Positions 42,189 to 50,359 of a stretch of DNA of 64,000 nucleotides are shown piece after piece (position 1 is the stretch's first letter; each line of letters opens with the position of its first letter). This DNA comes from Streptomyces sp. NBC_01317 (GTDB lineage Bacteria > Actinomycetota > Actinomycetes > Streptomycetales > Streptomycetaceae): positions 7,773,501-7,837,500 of the forward strand of contig NZ_CP108393.1 in assembly GCF_035961655.1 (NCBI RefSeq), given 5' to 3'. The translations under genes and the position numbers were made by a program. The notes under the pieces are model-generated. The model had not been told where the DNA came from and did no database searches. It was given only the letters and a program-made list of their open reading frames with translations.

Positions 42189-43709
42189 ATGCCCACCTTC
42201 AGCGCGTACGACGGGACGGAACTCGCCTACCACCTGGTGGGGGAGGGGGAGCCGCTGGTGTGCCTGCCCGGCGGCCCCATGCGGGCGTCGGAGTACCTCG
42301 GCGACCTGGGAGGGCTGGCCGCGTACCGGCGGCTGGTCCTGCTCGACCTGCGGGGCACCGGCGGCTCCGCGATTCCGGCGGACCACACGACGTACCGCTG
42401 CGACCGGCAGGCCGACGACGTCGAGGCGCTCCGCGCCCACCTGGGGCTGGAGCGGCTGGACCTGCTCGGCCACTCGGCGTCCGGGAGCCTGGCCGCGCTC
42501 TACGCGGCGCGGTACCCGGACCGGGTGCGTTCGCTGACGCTGGTGACGCCCGTCGTCCCGGCGGCCGGGATCGAGCCGACCGACGAGGACCGGCGGGAGG
42601 CGATGGCGCTGCGCTCCGGTGAGCCCTGGTACGAGACGGGCCTCGCGGCCTTCGAGGAGATCGAGGCCGGCCGGGAGTCGCCCGGGGCGTGGGAGGCGGT
42701 CACGCCCTTCAACTACGGACGCTGGGACGACGCGGCGCGGGCCTTCTCCGCCGCCTCGGACGGGCAGATCAACCCGGAGGCCGCCGCCCTGTACTCCGCG
42801 CCGGGCGCGTTCGACCCGGCCGCGACGCGGGCCGTGCTGCGCACGCTGGACGTACCGGTACTGGTGCTGACGGGCGAGCTGGACGGCGGACCCCGCCCGG
42901 CACGGGCGCGGGAGCTGGTGGAAGTGTTCCCGGACGCCCGGGAGGCGGTGGTCCGGGGCGCGGCGCACTTCCCCTGGCTGGACGAACCGGGCGCGTTCGT
43001 CCGTACGGTGGCGGCGTTCCTGGACCCGGGGGTGCACCGCGTCGACGTGGCCGGGGTACGGCTGGCCTACCGCACGTGGGGCGAGCGGGACGCGCCGCCG
43101 GTGGTGCTCCTGCACGGCCGGTGCGGAAACAGCCGGGACTGGACGGAGATCGCGGAGGATCTCGCGCGCGACCGGTGGGTGATCGCCCCCGACCTCAGCG
43201 GGCACGGCCTGAGCGACTGGCCGGGCCGGTACGGGCTGGCGCGCTACCGCGACGAACTGCGCGGCTTCCTGGCCGCGCTCGGGCTGACCGGGGTGGACGT
43301 CGTCGCCCACTCGATGGGCGGCTTCGCGGCGTACCTGCTGGCTCAGGAGGCACCGGAGCTGTTCGGCCGCCTGGTCCTGGAGGAGAGCCCGCCGCTCCTT
43401 CCGCTGGACCCGCCGCGCCCGCCGGCCGTGCGGGAGGAGGGCGAACTCGCCTACGACTGGCCGCTCGTGCCCGCCGTGGACGCGGAGCTGAACACACCGG
43501 ACCCGGCGTGGACGGAGGGGTTCGGCCGGATCACCGCGCCGACGCTGGTGATCGCGGGCGGCCCGGACAGCCACGTCGCGCAGGAGAAGTTCGCGTGGCT
43601 GGCGGAACGGGTGCCGGGGGCCCGGCTGGTCACGATCGACGCGGGACACCTGGTCCACCGCACACGCCCGGCCGAATTCCTGGCGGCGCTGCGGGAGTTC
43701 GGCATCTGA
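42189..43709 (+). CDS. Two fused alpha/beta hydrolases
   Basis: 506 residues from the ATG at 42189 behind GGGGAGG. Residues 1-275 form one hydrolase: LLGHSASGSL nucleophile elbow, VLTGELDG acid strand, RGAAHFPWLDEP histidine, closest to proline-iminopeptidase-like enzymes. Residues 280-506 form a second: VVLLHGRCGNSRDW oxyanion loop, VVAHSMGGFAAY elbow, TIDAGHLVH histidine. Both triads look complete. Most members of this family are single domains, so this is a tandem fusion. Substrates unknown. Confidence 0.85.
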   Translation: MPTFSAYDGTELAYHLVGEGEPLVCLPGGPMRASEYLGDLGGLAAYRRLVLLDLRGTGGSAIPADHTTYRCDRQADDVEALRAHLGLERLDLLGHSASGSLAALYAARYPDRVRSLTLVTPVVPAAGIEPTDEDRREAMALRSGEPWYETGLAAFEEIEAGRESPGAWEAVTPFNYGRWDDAARAFSAASDGQINPEAAALYSAPGAFDPAATRAVLRTLDVPVLVLTGELDGGPRPARARELVEVFPDAREAVVRGAAHFPWLDEPGAFVRTVAAFLDPGVHRVDVAGVRLAYRTWGERDAPPVVLLHGRCGNSRDWTEIAEDLARDRWVIAPDLSGHGLSDWPGRYGLARYRDELRGFLAALGLTGVDVVAHSMGGFAAYLLAQEAPELFGRLVLEESPPLLPLDPPRPPAVREEGELAYDWPLVPAVDAELNTPDPAWTEGFGRITAPTLVIAGGPDSHVAQEKFAWLAERVPGARLVTIDAGHLVHRTRPAEFLAALREFGI

Positions 43710-43820
43710 GCGGGTCCGTGCGGTCGGGGGCCGCGGCCATGTGTCGTACCGTCGCGGCCTGTCCGGGACCGGCGGTGGTCGATAGTCTGGCCCGGGACGA
43801 CGCAGCGGGAGGAGCAGGAC

Positions 43821-44063
43821 GTGGCCGAAAGCACCACCACCCATCAGCCGCTCACGGGCTGGAACAAGCCGGAGCTGGACCTGAGCAACGCGGACTGGCG
43901 GTCGGGCAGCCAGGGCAGGGGTGATGTCCAGATCGCCTTCGTCGAGGGCTTCATCGCGATGCGCAACAGCGGCAAGCCGGAGAGCCCTTCACTGATCTTC
44001 AGCCCCGCGGAATGGCGTGCCTTCGTGATCAACGCACGCGAGGGGGAGTTCGACCTCACCTGA
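43821..44063 (+). CDS. DUF397 family protein
   Basis: 80 residues from a GTG start behind GGAGGAG. Contains WNKPELDLSNADWRSGS, VQIAFVEGFIAMRNS and FSPAEWRAFVINAREGEFD, the standard DUF397 pattern. These small Streptomyces proteins usually sit beside an XRE-family regulator (the BldB/WhiJ-type pairs). Here no HTH gene is adjacent, so it is an orphan copy. Confidence 0.88.
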   Translation: MAESTTTHQPLTGWNKPELDLSNADWRSGSQGRGDVQIAFVEGFIAMRNSGKPESPSLIFSPAEWRAFVINAREGEFDLT

Positions 44064-44131
44064 CACCGCGGCTTCCCGGAAGGCGCGGCTTTCCCGTCCG
44101 CCGGTGACAGCCGCGGAGCCGGGCGTGGCAT

Positions 44132-44742
44132 TCACGGGCAGGAGCTGGGGCGTTTCGCGGTGCGGCCGTCGCCGGAGGACCGGCCGTGCACACGGCGGGT
44201 GAGCCAGGGGCCGAGGAACGCGGCCGCCCAGCGCAGTTCGTCTTCCGCGGCCCGCCGGCCCGTGGGGACCTTCCGGCGAGGCAGGGGGAGCGTCCAGGCG
44301 TCGTCGCTTCCGGGCAGGTGGACGGCCTGGGCGAGGGCCGCGGCGATCCGTTCGTGGCCGAGGGGACCGGCGTGGAGCCGGTCCGCGCTCCACAGCCGTG
44401 GATCGGTGGCGACGGCCTGGCGGCCCGTTTCGGCGACCGCGACCCCGTGACGGGCGGCCGTGGCGCGGATGCGGGTGTTGAGCTCGCACACGCGGGACCT
44501 CAACGGCCGGGCAAGGGGCACGATCTTCGCCACGTCGGGGAAGGCCAGCGTCACCACGTCGGCCCCGGCAGCCGTGAGCGCGCCGAACATCTCTTCCAGG
44601 TGCCCGGCCACCTCCGCGGCGTCGAACCGGGGCCGGAGCAGGTCGTTGACCCCGGTGACAACGGTGGCCAGGTCGGGCCGCAGGGCCCTTCGGTCTGACT
44701 GTCGCCCAGGGCGACGTACCTCAGGAATTCACCGTTCGGCAC
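44132..44742 (-). pseudogene. SGNH/GDSL hydrolase broken by an internal deletion and frameshift
   Basis: The start region (GTG at 44742) reads MPNGEFLRYVALGDSQTEG, a normal SGNH block I. After about codon 19 the frame changes. In the other frame the sequence resumes as LRPDLATVVTGVNDLL, which is block III, and continues without interruption to block V (DRLHAGPLGHERIA) and the stop at 44132. Block II and roughly 40-60 residues that should lie between are missing, so a deletion that also shifted the frame has inactivated the gene. Its start overlaps the end of the PadR gene by 14 bp, implying former coupling. Confidence 0.72.
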
Positions 44743-45298
44743 GAGCCGGCTGCCTTTCCTTGAGGACGGTCGCGATCCGCAGGCACCAGTCCCGGTGCTC
44801 CTGCTCGAAGGCCAGGCCGCGCAGGCAGGTCAGGTACGGCCCGATCCGCTCGCCGTGGCGGAGGAACTCCTCCTCGTCCGCGTCGCCGCGCAGCTGCCGC
44901 AGCAGCTTGCCGAGAAGCTCGATCTTGGCCTCGGCCGCGGACGCCCGCTCCTCCAGCTGTCCGATCACCGGCGCCGTGCCGACACGGTCGGCGACCTGGA
45001 CCTTGACCAGCAGGTCGTCGCGGATGAACGAGGGCTTCGACACGGCCGCGGCGAACGTCTCCAGCTCGGCGCGGCCGGCGTCGGTGACCCGGAACAGCCG
45101 TTTGTTGGGCCGGGTTTCCTGGACCACCTGCCGACCCGCGACCAGCCCTTCCTTCTCCAGCCTGGTCAGCTCGGCGTACAGCTGCTGGGGCAGGGCGTGC
45201 CAGAAGTTCGCGACGCCGATGTCGAACGCCTTCGCCAGTTGGTATCCGCTGTACTCGCCGTCCAGCAGTGCCGCCAGCACCGCATGCCGCAGCGCCAT
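44729..45298 (-). CDS. PadR-family transcriptional regulator
   Basis: 189 residues from the ATG at 45298 with GGAAGGGG before it. The N-terminal winged HTH reads MALRHAVLAALLDGEYSGYQLAKAF, then LYAELTRLEKEGLV with an R-x-x-F-R-V-T-D-A-G wing. The C-terminal four-helix region is of the PadR/VirR (AphA-like) type. It diverges from the SnoaL-like gene over an inverted repeat (45338-45373) and is followed by the broken SGNH gene. Confidence 0.87.
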   Translation of the reverse strand: MALRHAVLAALLDGEYSGYQLAKAFDIGVANFWHALPQQLYAELTRLEKEGLVAGRQVVQETRPNKRLFRVTDAGRAELETFAAAVSKPSFIRDDLLVKVQVADRVGTAPVIGQLEERASAAEAKIELLGKLLRQLRGDADEEEFLRHGERIGPYLTCLRGLAFEQEHRDWCLRIATVLKERQPARAER

Positions 45299-45337
45299 CG
45301 GAGCAGCCCCTTCCCTTTTCTCGTCCCGCACCTCATC

Positions 45338-45373
45338 ATACTCAACAAAATGATTAGTCATATCCTTGAGTAT
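45338..45373. promoter_or_regulatory. Inverted repeat in the PadR/SnoaL divergent promoter
   Basis: ATACTCAA (45338-45345), 20-nt spacer, TTGAGTAT (45366-45373): a perfect 8+8 dyad in an AT-rich stretch with AGGAGG of the SnoaL-like gene just behind. Likely PadR operator. Confidence 0.6.
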
Positions 45374-45384
45374 CAGGAGGAGCC

Positions 45385-45816
45385 ATGGAGACTGCCGAAC
45401 GCTTCCGCGCTGCCGTGGAGAAGGGGCAACTCGCGGCACTGGAAGACTTGTTCACCGAGGACATCCGCCTCTACAGCCCCGTGAAGTTCACGCCCTTCGA
45501 GGGCAGGCCCATGGTGCTGGGGCTCTTCGGCGTCCTGCTGCGCACCTTCGAGGACTTCCGCTACGCCGGGCACTTCGAGGGCACGGCCGAGACCGCTGCC
45601 GACGGCGAAGACGCTCCGTCGGCGATCCTGCTCTTCCGGGCCACCGTGGACGGCAAACAGATCCACGGCATCGACCTGCTCCAGTTCGACGGGGCGGGCA
45701 GGATCAAGGAGTTCACGGTGATGGTCCGCCCCCAGTCCGCTGTGCACGCCCTGGGCCGGGCGGTACTCGCGGGCCTGGTCGCCGACGGACTCGTCCCCGA
45801 GGCCGTCGCCCGGTAG
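45385..45816 (+). CDS. SnoaL-like (NTF2-fold) protein
   Basis: 143 residues, AGGAGG 4 bases before the ATG. The pattern FRAAVEKGQLAALEDLFTEDIRLYSPVKFTPFEGRPMV and the later HGIDLLQFDGAGRIKEFTVMVRP are typical of SnoaL_2-type polyketide-cyclase-like or isomerase-like proteins with a cone-shaped ligand pocket. Function in this case unknown; expression probably depends on the divergent PadR protein. Confidence 0.82.
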   Translation: METAERFRAAVEKGQLAALEDLFTEDIRLYSPVKFTPFEGRPMVLGLFGVLLRTFEDFRYAGHFEGTAETAADGEDAPSAILLFRATVDGKQIHGIDLLQFDGAGRIKEFTVMVRPQSAVHALGRAVLAGLVADGLVPEAVAR

Positions 45817-45817
45817 G

Positions 45818-45841
45818 AGGGGCGCCGGGCGCGCCGCCCCT
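45818..45841 (+). terminator. Hairpin after the SnoaL-like gene
   Basis: AGGGGCG (45818-45824), 10-nt loop, CGCCCCT (45835-45841), directly after the stop codon; no T-tract. Confidence 0.4.
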
Positions 45842-45927
45842 GAGACGTCCTGGAGACCGCTCTCCGGGGCTCCGCCAGTGTTTCCGCCTGGCTCCACCGG
45901 GGTGTCGTGAACCCGTACCATGGTGGG

Positions 45928-46428
45928 ATGTCCTTTCTCCGCCGCCGCAGCGCCGCCACACCCGCGGGCCCGGATTTTGATGTCCTGGCCATGGATCCGG
46001 GTGACTGGCCCGGAAACCTCGGGGCCGGGCTGCTGCCCGCCCCCGACGGCAGCTGCCAGGGTGTCTTCCTGCGCTACGACCTGTTCGGTGGCCGCGGCCC
46101 CGCGATGATCATCGGCAACCTCCCCGAGGGCTCCCCGGCCCGGGAACTGCTCGACGGCCAGATCCCGTTCGAGGTGGCCCAGCTGCTGCTGGCGCTGGAG
46201 AACGAGGAGCCCGTCGAGGTCGTCGGCGTCGAGGACATGCCGGTCATGCAGGGCGACAACCTCATGATCGTGCGCCGTCTCAAGCTCTCCGAAAGCCGCG
46301 TCTCCTGCGTGCAGTTCGACCGCAGCGACAACGTCCTCGTGACGATCGCCAGCTGGGACCGGCCGATCACCGACGATCTCTACGCGCTCCTCAAGCCGCT
46401 CCCCGCGGAGCTGTTCCAGCAGGGCTGA
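45928..46428 (+). CDS. Conserved hypothetical protein
   Basis: 166 residues, acidic, soluble, no signal peptide. FDVLAMDPGDWPGNLGAG opens the body after a short basic Arg-rich N-terminus. I know this type as a widespread Streptomyces protein without assigned function. The ATG at 45928 has no clear ribosome site, and TACCAT lies 6 bases upstream, so a leaderless start is possible. An earlier in-frame GTG is at 45907. Confidence 0.7.
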   Translation: MSFLRRRSAATPAGPDFDVLAMDPGDWPGNLGAGLLPAPDGSCQGVFLRYDLFGGRGPAMIIGNLPEGSPARELLDGQIPFEVAQLLLALENEEPVEVVGVEDMPVMQGDNLMIVRRLKLSESRVSCVQFDRSDNVLVTIASWDRPITDDLYALLKPLPAELFQQG

Positions 46429-46526
46429 GCGCCCCGCGCCACCGGGTGCCCTCCTCCGCGCCACCTCTTCCCGCGCCCGCCGGGAAGCCCGGGTCCGCCC
46501 GGCCCGTACGTCCCCCGCTCGCCGTT

Positions 46527-46555
46527 ATCAGCTCCGCCCCGCACGCGGAGCTGAT
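46527..46555. terminator. Strong 11-bp hairpin between 45928 gene and GH95 gene
   Basis: ATCAGCTCCGC (46527-46537), loop CCCGCAC, GCGGAGCTGAT (46545-46555), then TTGTC. The perfect stem, about 100 bp after the upstream stop, fits a terminator. It is also symmetric enough to be an operator for the fucosidase gene. Confidence 0.55.
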
Positions 46556-46578
46556 TTGTCATGTCTATTGCCAAATCA
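46552..46578. promoter_or_regulatory. Dyad upstream of the GH95 gene
   Basis: TGATTTG (46552-46558) and CAAATCA (46572-46578), a 7+7 inverted repeat sharing bases with the hairpin before it. It ends 27 bp before the chosen start, in an AT-rich stretch that must contain the promoter. Confidence 0.45.
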
Positions 46579-46604
46579 GTCATCGGACTTTTACCGTGCT
46601 GGCC

Positions 46605-48956
46605 ATGACTCCAGGGATGAGCCGCAGAACCACCATCAAGTCCGCACTGGGAGCAACAGGCGCTGTCGCGCTGGGAGTTCCGGTTATGGCCGGAACCGCA
46701 GCCGCCGCCGACCCCTCCGATGATTTGACGCTCTGGTACCAGACCCCCGCCGCCGACTGGGAGCGGGAATCCCTGCCCATCGGCAGCGGAGCCCTCGGCG
46801 CGAGTGTGTTCGGGACACTCGCCACCGAGCGGCTCACGTTCAACGAGAAGACCCTGTGGACCGGCGGCCCCGGCGCCGCCGGCGGCTACGACCACGGCAA
46901 CTGGACCGAGCCCAGGCCGGGCGTCCTCGCCTCCGTCCAGCAGCGTCTGGACACCGAGGGCCGGCTCACCCCCGAAGCCGTCGTCGCCGAACTGGGCCAG
47001 CCCAAGCACGGCTTCGGCTCCTACCAGGTCTTCGGCGACCTGGAATTCGCGGTACCCGGCGCGCCGGCCGCCCCCGACGCCTCCTACCGGCGCTCCCTCG
47101 ACCTCTCCACCGCCCTCGCCGCCGTCTCGTACACCCACCAAGGCGTCGCGTACACACGGGAGTTCTTCGCCTCCTACCCCGGCAAGGTCATCGCGGGACG
47201 GTTCACCGCGGACCAGCCGGGCAAGATCGCCTTCACCCTCCGCTACACCTCACCGCGCCAGGACTTCACCGCCACCGCGAGCGGCGACCGCCTGACGGTG
47301 AGGGGCGCGCTCCAGGACAACGGGCTGCGCTTCGAAGCACAGATACGGGTACGGACCGAAGGCGGCAGCGTCCGGGCCGGGACGGACGGCACCCTCACCG
47401 TCACCGGCGCGACCAAGGCGTGGTTCGTCCTCGCCGCAGGCACCGACTACGCCGACACCTACCCGCGCTACCGGGGCAGCGACCCGCACGCCGCCGTCAC
47501 CGGCTCCGTCGACGCGGCGGCCCGCCGCTCGTACACGGATCTGCGCGGCCGCCATGTCGCCGACCACCGCGCGCTGTTCGACCGGGTCTCGCTCGACATC
47601 GGCCAAGAGCTCCCCGACCTGCCCACCGACCGGCTGCTGGCCGGCTACACCGGCGGGACGACCCCTGCCGACAAGGCGCTCGAAGCGCTCTTCTTCCAGT
47701 ACGGGCGCTATCTGCTGATCGCCTCCTCACGCGCGGGCTCGCTGCCCGCGAACCTCCAGGGCGTGTGGAACAACGTGACCAACCCGCCCTGGTCGGCGGA
47801 CTACCACGTCAACATCAACCTCCAGATGAACTACTGGCTCGCCGAGGTCACCAACCTCGCCGAGACCACCGCCCCGTACGACCGCTACGTCGAGGCCATG
47901 CGCGCCCCCGGCCGCCGCAGCGCCCAGGAGATCTTCGGCTCGGGCGGCTGGGTCGTGCAGAACGAGACCAATCCGTACGGCTTCACCGGCGTCCACAACT
48001 GGGCCACGTCCTTCTGGTTCCCGGAGGCCGCCGCCTGGCTCACCCAGCAGCTGTACGACCACTACCGCTTCAACGGCTCCACCGAGTACCTGCGCACCAC
48101 CGCCTACCCCGTGATGAAGGAGGCGGCGGAGTTCTGGCTCGCCAACCTCCGTACGGACCCCCGGGACGGCACGCTCGTCGTCACCCCCAGCTACTCGCCG
48201 GAACAGGGTGACTTCACGGCGGGCGCCGCCATGTCCCAGCAGATCGTCCACGACCTGCTCACCAACACCCTGGAGGCCGCCAGGACCCTCGGCGACGCCC
48301 CCGCCTTCCGCACCAGGCTCCAGGACACGCTCGCGCAGCTCGACCCCGGCCTGCGCGTCGGCTCCTGGGGGCAGCTCCAGGAGTGGAAGACCGACCTGGA
48401 CAGCCCCACCAACGACCACCGCCACGTCTCGCACCTCTTCGCGCTGCACCCCGGCCGGCAGATCCAGGCCGGCGGCGAGTGGGCCGAGGCCGCCAAGGTC
48501 TCCCTGACCGCGCGCGGCGACGGCGGGACGGGCTGGTCCAAGGCATGGAAGATCAACTTCTGGGCGCGCCTGCGGGACGGGAACCACGCCCACAAGATGC
48601 TCTCCGAGCAGCTCAAGAGCTCCACCCTGCCCAACCTCTGGGACACCCACCCGCCGTTCCAGATCGACGGCAATTTCGGTGCCACGTCCGGGATCGCCGA
48701 GATGCTCGTACAGAGCCAGCACGGGCCGATCGAGATCCTTCCCGCCCTTCCCGCGTCCTGGCAGGACGGGAGTGTCACCGGCCTGCGGGCCCGCGGCGGC
48801 GCCACGCTCGACCTCGTCTGGGCCGGCGGCCGGGCCACCCGCGTGACACTGCGCGCGAGCCGTACGGGAGAGCTGACCGTACGCAGCACCCTGCTGCCGG
48901 GCGGCGAGCGCAGGTTCCGGGCGACGGCGGGCAGGACGTACGTCTTCCACGCCTGA
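46605..48956 (+). CDS. Glycoside hydrolase family 95 (alpha-L-fucosidase type), Tat-exported
   Basis: 783 residues. The N-terminus MSRRTTIKSALGATGA followed by a hydrophobic stretch and AGTAAAA is a twin-arginine signal, so the enzyme is exported folded. The body follows GH95: LPIGSGALGASVFG, TFNEKTLWTGGP, LPANLQGVWNN, SADYHVNINLQMNYW, GGTGWSKAWKINFWARL, and QIDGNFGATSGIAEML. The conserved catalytic-pocket residues in NLQMNYW and DGNFG are present. It should release alpha-L-fucose (or L-galactose) by inversion. ATG 46605 or 46617 may be the start. A strong terminator follows. Confidence 0.9.
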   Translation: MTPGMSRRTTIKSALGATGAVALGVPVMAGTAAAADPSDDLTLWYQTPAADWERESLPIGSGALGASVFGTLATERLTFNEKTLWTGGPGAAGGYDHGNWTEPRPGVLASVQQRLDTEGRLTPEAVVAELGQPKHGFGSYQVFGDLEFAVPGAPAAPDASYRRSLDLSTALAAVSYTHQGVAYTREFFASYPGKVIAGRFTADQPGKIAFTLRYTSPRQDFTATASGDRLTVRGALQDNGLRFEAQIRVRTEGGSVRAGTDGTLTVTGATKAWFVLAAGTDYADTYPRYRGSDPHAAVTGSVDAAARRSYTDLRGRHVADHRALFDRVSLDIGQELPDLPTDRLLAGYTGGTTPADKALEALFFQYGRYLLIASSRAGSLPANLQGVWNNVTNPPWSADYHVNINLQMNYWLAEVTNLAETTAPYDRYVEAMRAPGRRSAQEIFGSGGWVVQNETNPYGFTGVHNWATSFWFPEAAAWLTQQLYDHYRFNGSTEYLRTTAYPVMKEAAEFWLANLRTDPRDGTLVVTPSYSPEQGDFTAGAAMSQQIVHDLLTNTLEAARTLGDAPAFRTRLQDTLAQLDPGLRVGSWGQLQEWKTDLDSPTNDHRHVSHLFALHPGRQIQAGGEWAEAAKVSLTARGDGGTGWSKAWKINFWARLRDGNHAHKMLSEQLKSSTLPNLWDTHPPFQIDGNFGATSGIAEMLVQSQHGPIEILPALPASWQDGSVTGLRARGGATLDLVWAGGRATRVTLRASRTGELTVRSTLLPGGERRFRATAGRTYVFHA

Positions 48957-48984
48957 CGCCCCGCTCCACCCGTCCCCGCTCCCC

Positions 48985-49019
48985 CCTGTCCCCGGCCGCC
49001 GCGCGTGGCCGGGGACAGG
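48985..49019 (+). terminator. Terminator after GH95 gene
   Basis: CCTGTCCCCGGCC (48985-48997), 9-nt loop, GGCCGGGGACAGG (49007-49019), a perfect 13-bp stem 28 bp after the stop. Confidence 0.75.
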
Positions 49020-49146
49020 CGGGCCGGAGGACACCCGCCGACCTGCGAAACGCCGCCCCGGCGCGCAAAATGGATGGACGTATGGGGGCCTGCGCACCGG
49101 CCGGCCGTCCGCCCGCTGCCGGACCTTCATCGAGCGAAGGGACAGC

Positions 49147-50259
49147 ATGGACAACAACGCTCTGACGCCCGACGTCCTGCGGGAACTGCGCACCCCACGC
49201 CCCTATCCCGCGGTGTCCCTGACGATGCCCACGCACCGCCACGACCCCTACCACGACCAGGACACGGTACGGCTGCGCAACCTCCTCGCCGAGGCGTGGC
49301 GCAGGCTGGAGACCGAGCCGGGTCTCGACCGGGCGGCCAGGACCGCCGTCAAGAGCCGGATCGGCCGGGCCGTCGCCGAGGTGGACCTGCGGCAGACGCT
49401 CGACGGGCTGCTGATCCTCGCCGACACCCTGGACTACCGGATCTGGTACCTGCCCCGTGAGGTCCCCGAGCAGGTCGTCCTCGGCGACACCTACCTCACG
49501 CGGAATCTGGTGGCCGCCACCGCCCAGTCACGCCCGTACTGGGCGCTGAGCGTCGCGGCCGACCGCGCGACGCTCTGGGACGGGTCCGGCGACACGCTCC
49601 ACGAGCACCGCGACGACGGATTCCCGATGACCCCGCCCGAGGACACCTGGGACCCGGAGCACGAGGAGCGCGTCGGCGACCCGAGCGCCTTCCGTGACGA
49701 GGAGACCCGGCAGTTCCTGCGGTCGGTCGACCGGGCCATGGGGTCGGTCCTGGCCCGCCACCCCCGGCCGCTCTACGTCGTCGGCCTCGCGCCCGCCCTC
49801 GCCCTGCTGGAGGACGCGGGCGGCGCCGCGCACTGCGCGGTCGGCCGGCTCGTCAAGGGCGGTCTGGCCGACGGGCCCGCGCCGCTCCTGCGGCAGGAGA
49901 TCGAGCCGGTGAGGGCGGCGCACGACCGGCGGGAGCAGCGCGAGCTGTTCGACAAGCTGGACGCGGCCAAGGGACGCAGGACCTTCGCCGCGGGTCTGGA
50001 CGAGGTCTGGGAGTCGGTACGGGAGAAGCGCGCCGAGGTGATCGCGGTGGAGGACCACTACCGCCAGTCCGTCCGGATCAGCGAAGGACATCTGGTGCCG
50101 GTGGAGGACCCCGGCGGGCAGGGTCCCGGCGCGCGCGTCCAGGACGACATCGTCGACGAACTGGTCGAGTCGGCCCTCGACGGGGGCGCCGAGGTGGTGT
50201 TCCTGCCGGACGACGCGCTCGCCGGGCAGGACAGGATCGCCGCCGTCCTGCGCTACTGA
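49147..50259 (+). CDS. baeRF3-domain protein
   Basis: 370 residues, AAGGGA before the ATG. The start TPDVLRELRTPRPYPAVSLTMPTHR and the later VVGLAPALALLEDAG and FAAGLDEVWESVREKRAEVIAVEDHY match the bacterial archaeo-eukaryotic release factor family 3. These relate to the eRF1 middle domain and are thought to act at ribosomes or in stress, without proven function. Stands alone, converging on the amidase gene over a terminator. Confidence 0.75.
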   Translation: MDNNALTPDVLRELRTPRPYPAVSLTMPTHRHDPYHDQDTVRLRNLLAEAWRRLETEPGLDRAARTAVKSRIGRAVAEVDLRQTLDGLLILADTLDYRIWYLPREVPEQVVLGDTYLTRNLVAATAQSRPYWALSVAADRATLWDGSGDTLHEHRDDGFPMTPPEDTWDPEHEERVGDPSAFRDEETRQFLRSVDRAMGSVLARHPRPLYVVGLAPALALLEDAGGAAHCAVGRLVKGGLADGPAPLLRQEIEPVRAAHDRREQRELFDKLDAAKGRRTFAAGLDEVWESVREKRAEVIAVEDHYRQSVRISEGHLVPVEDPGGQGPGARVQDDIVDELVESALDGGAEVVFLPDDALAGQDRIAAVLRY

Positions 50260-50301
50260 GGTACGGGACACCCCCACCACCGTTCGCACGAGGGCAGAGG
50301 A

Positions 50302-50340
50302 CCGGGCGCCGTCGGACCCCCACAGGCTGACGGCGCCCGG
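50302..50340. terminator. Bidirectional terminator between baeRF3 and amidase genes
   Basis: CCGGGCGCCGTC (50302-50313), 15-nt loop, GACGGCGCCCGG (50329-50340), then CGTTTCTGT. Perfect 12-bp stem between convergent genes. Confidence 0.75.
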
Positions 50341-50359
50341 CGTTTCTGTGGTCCGGTGG

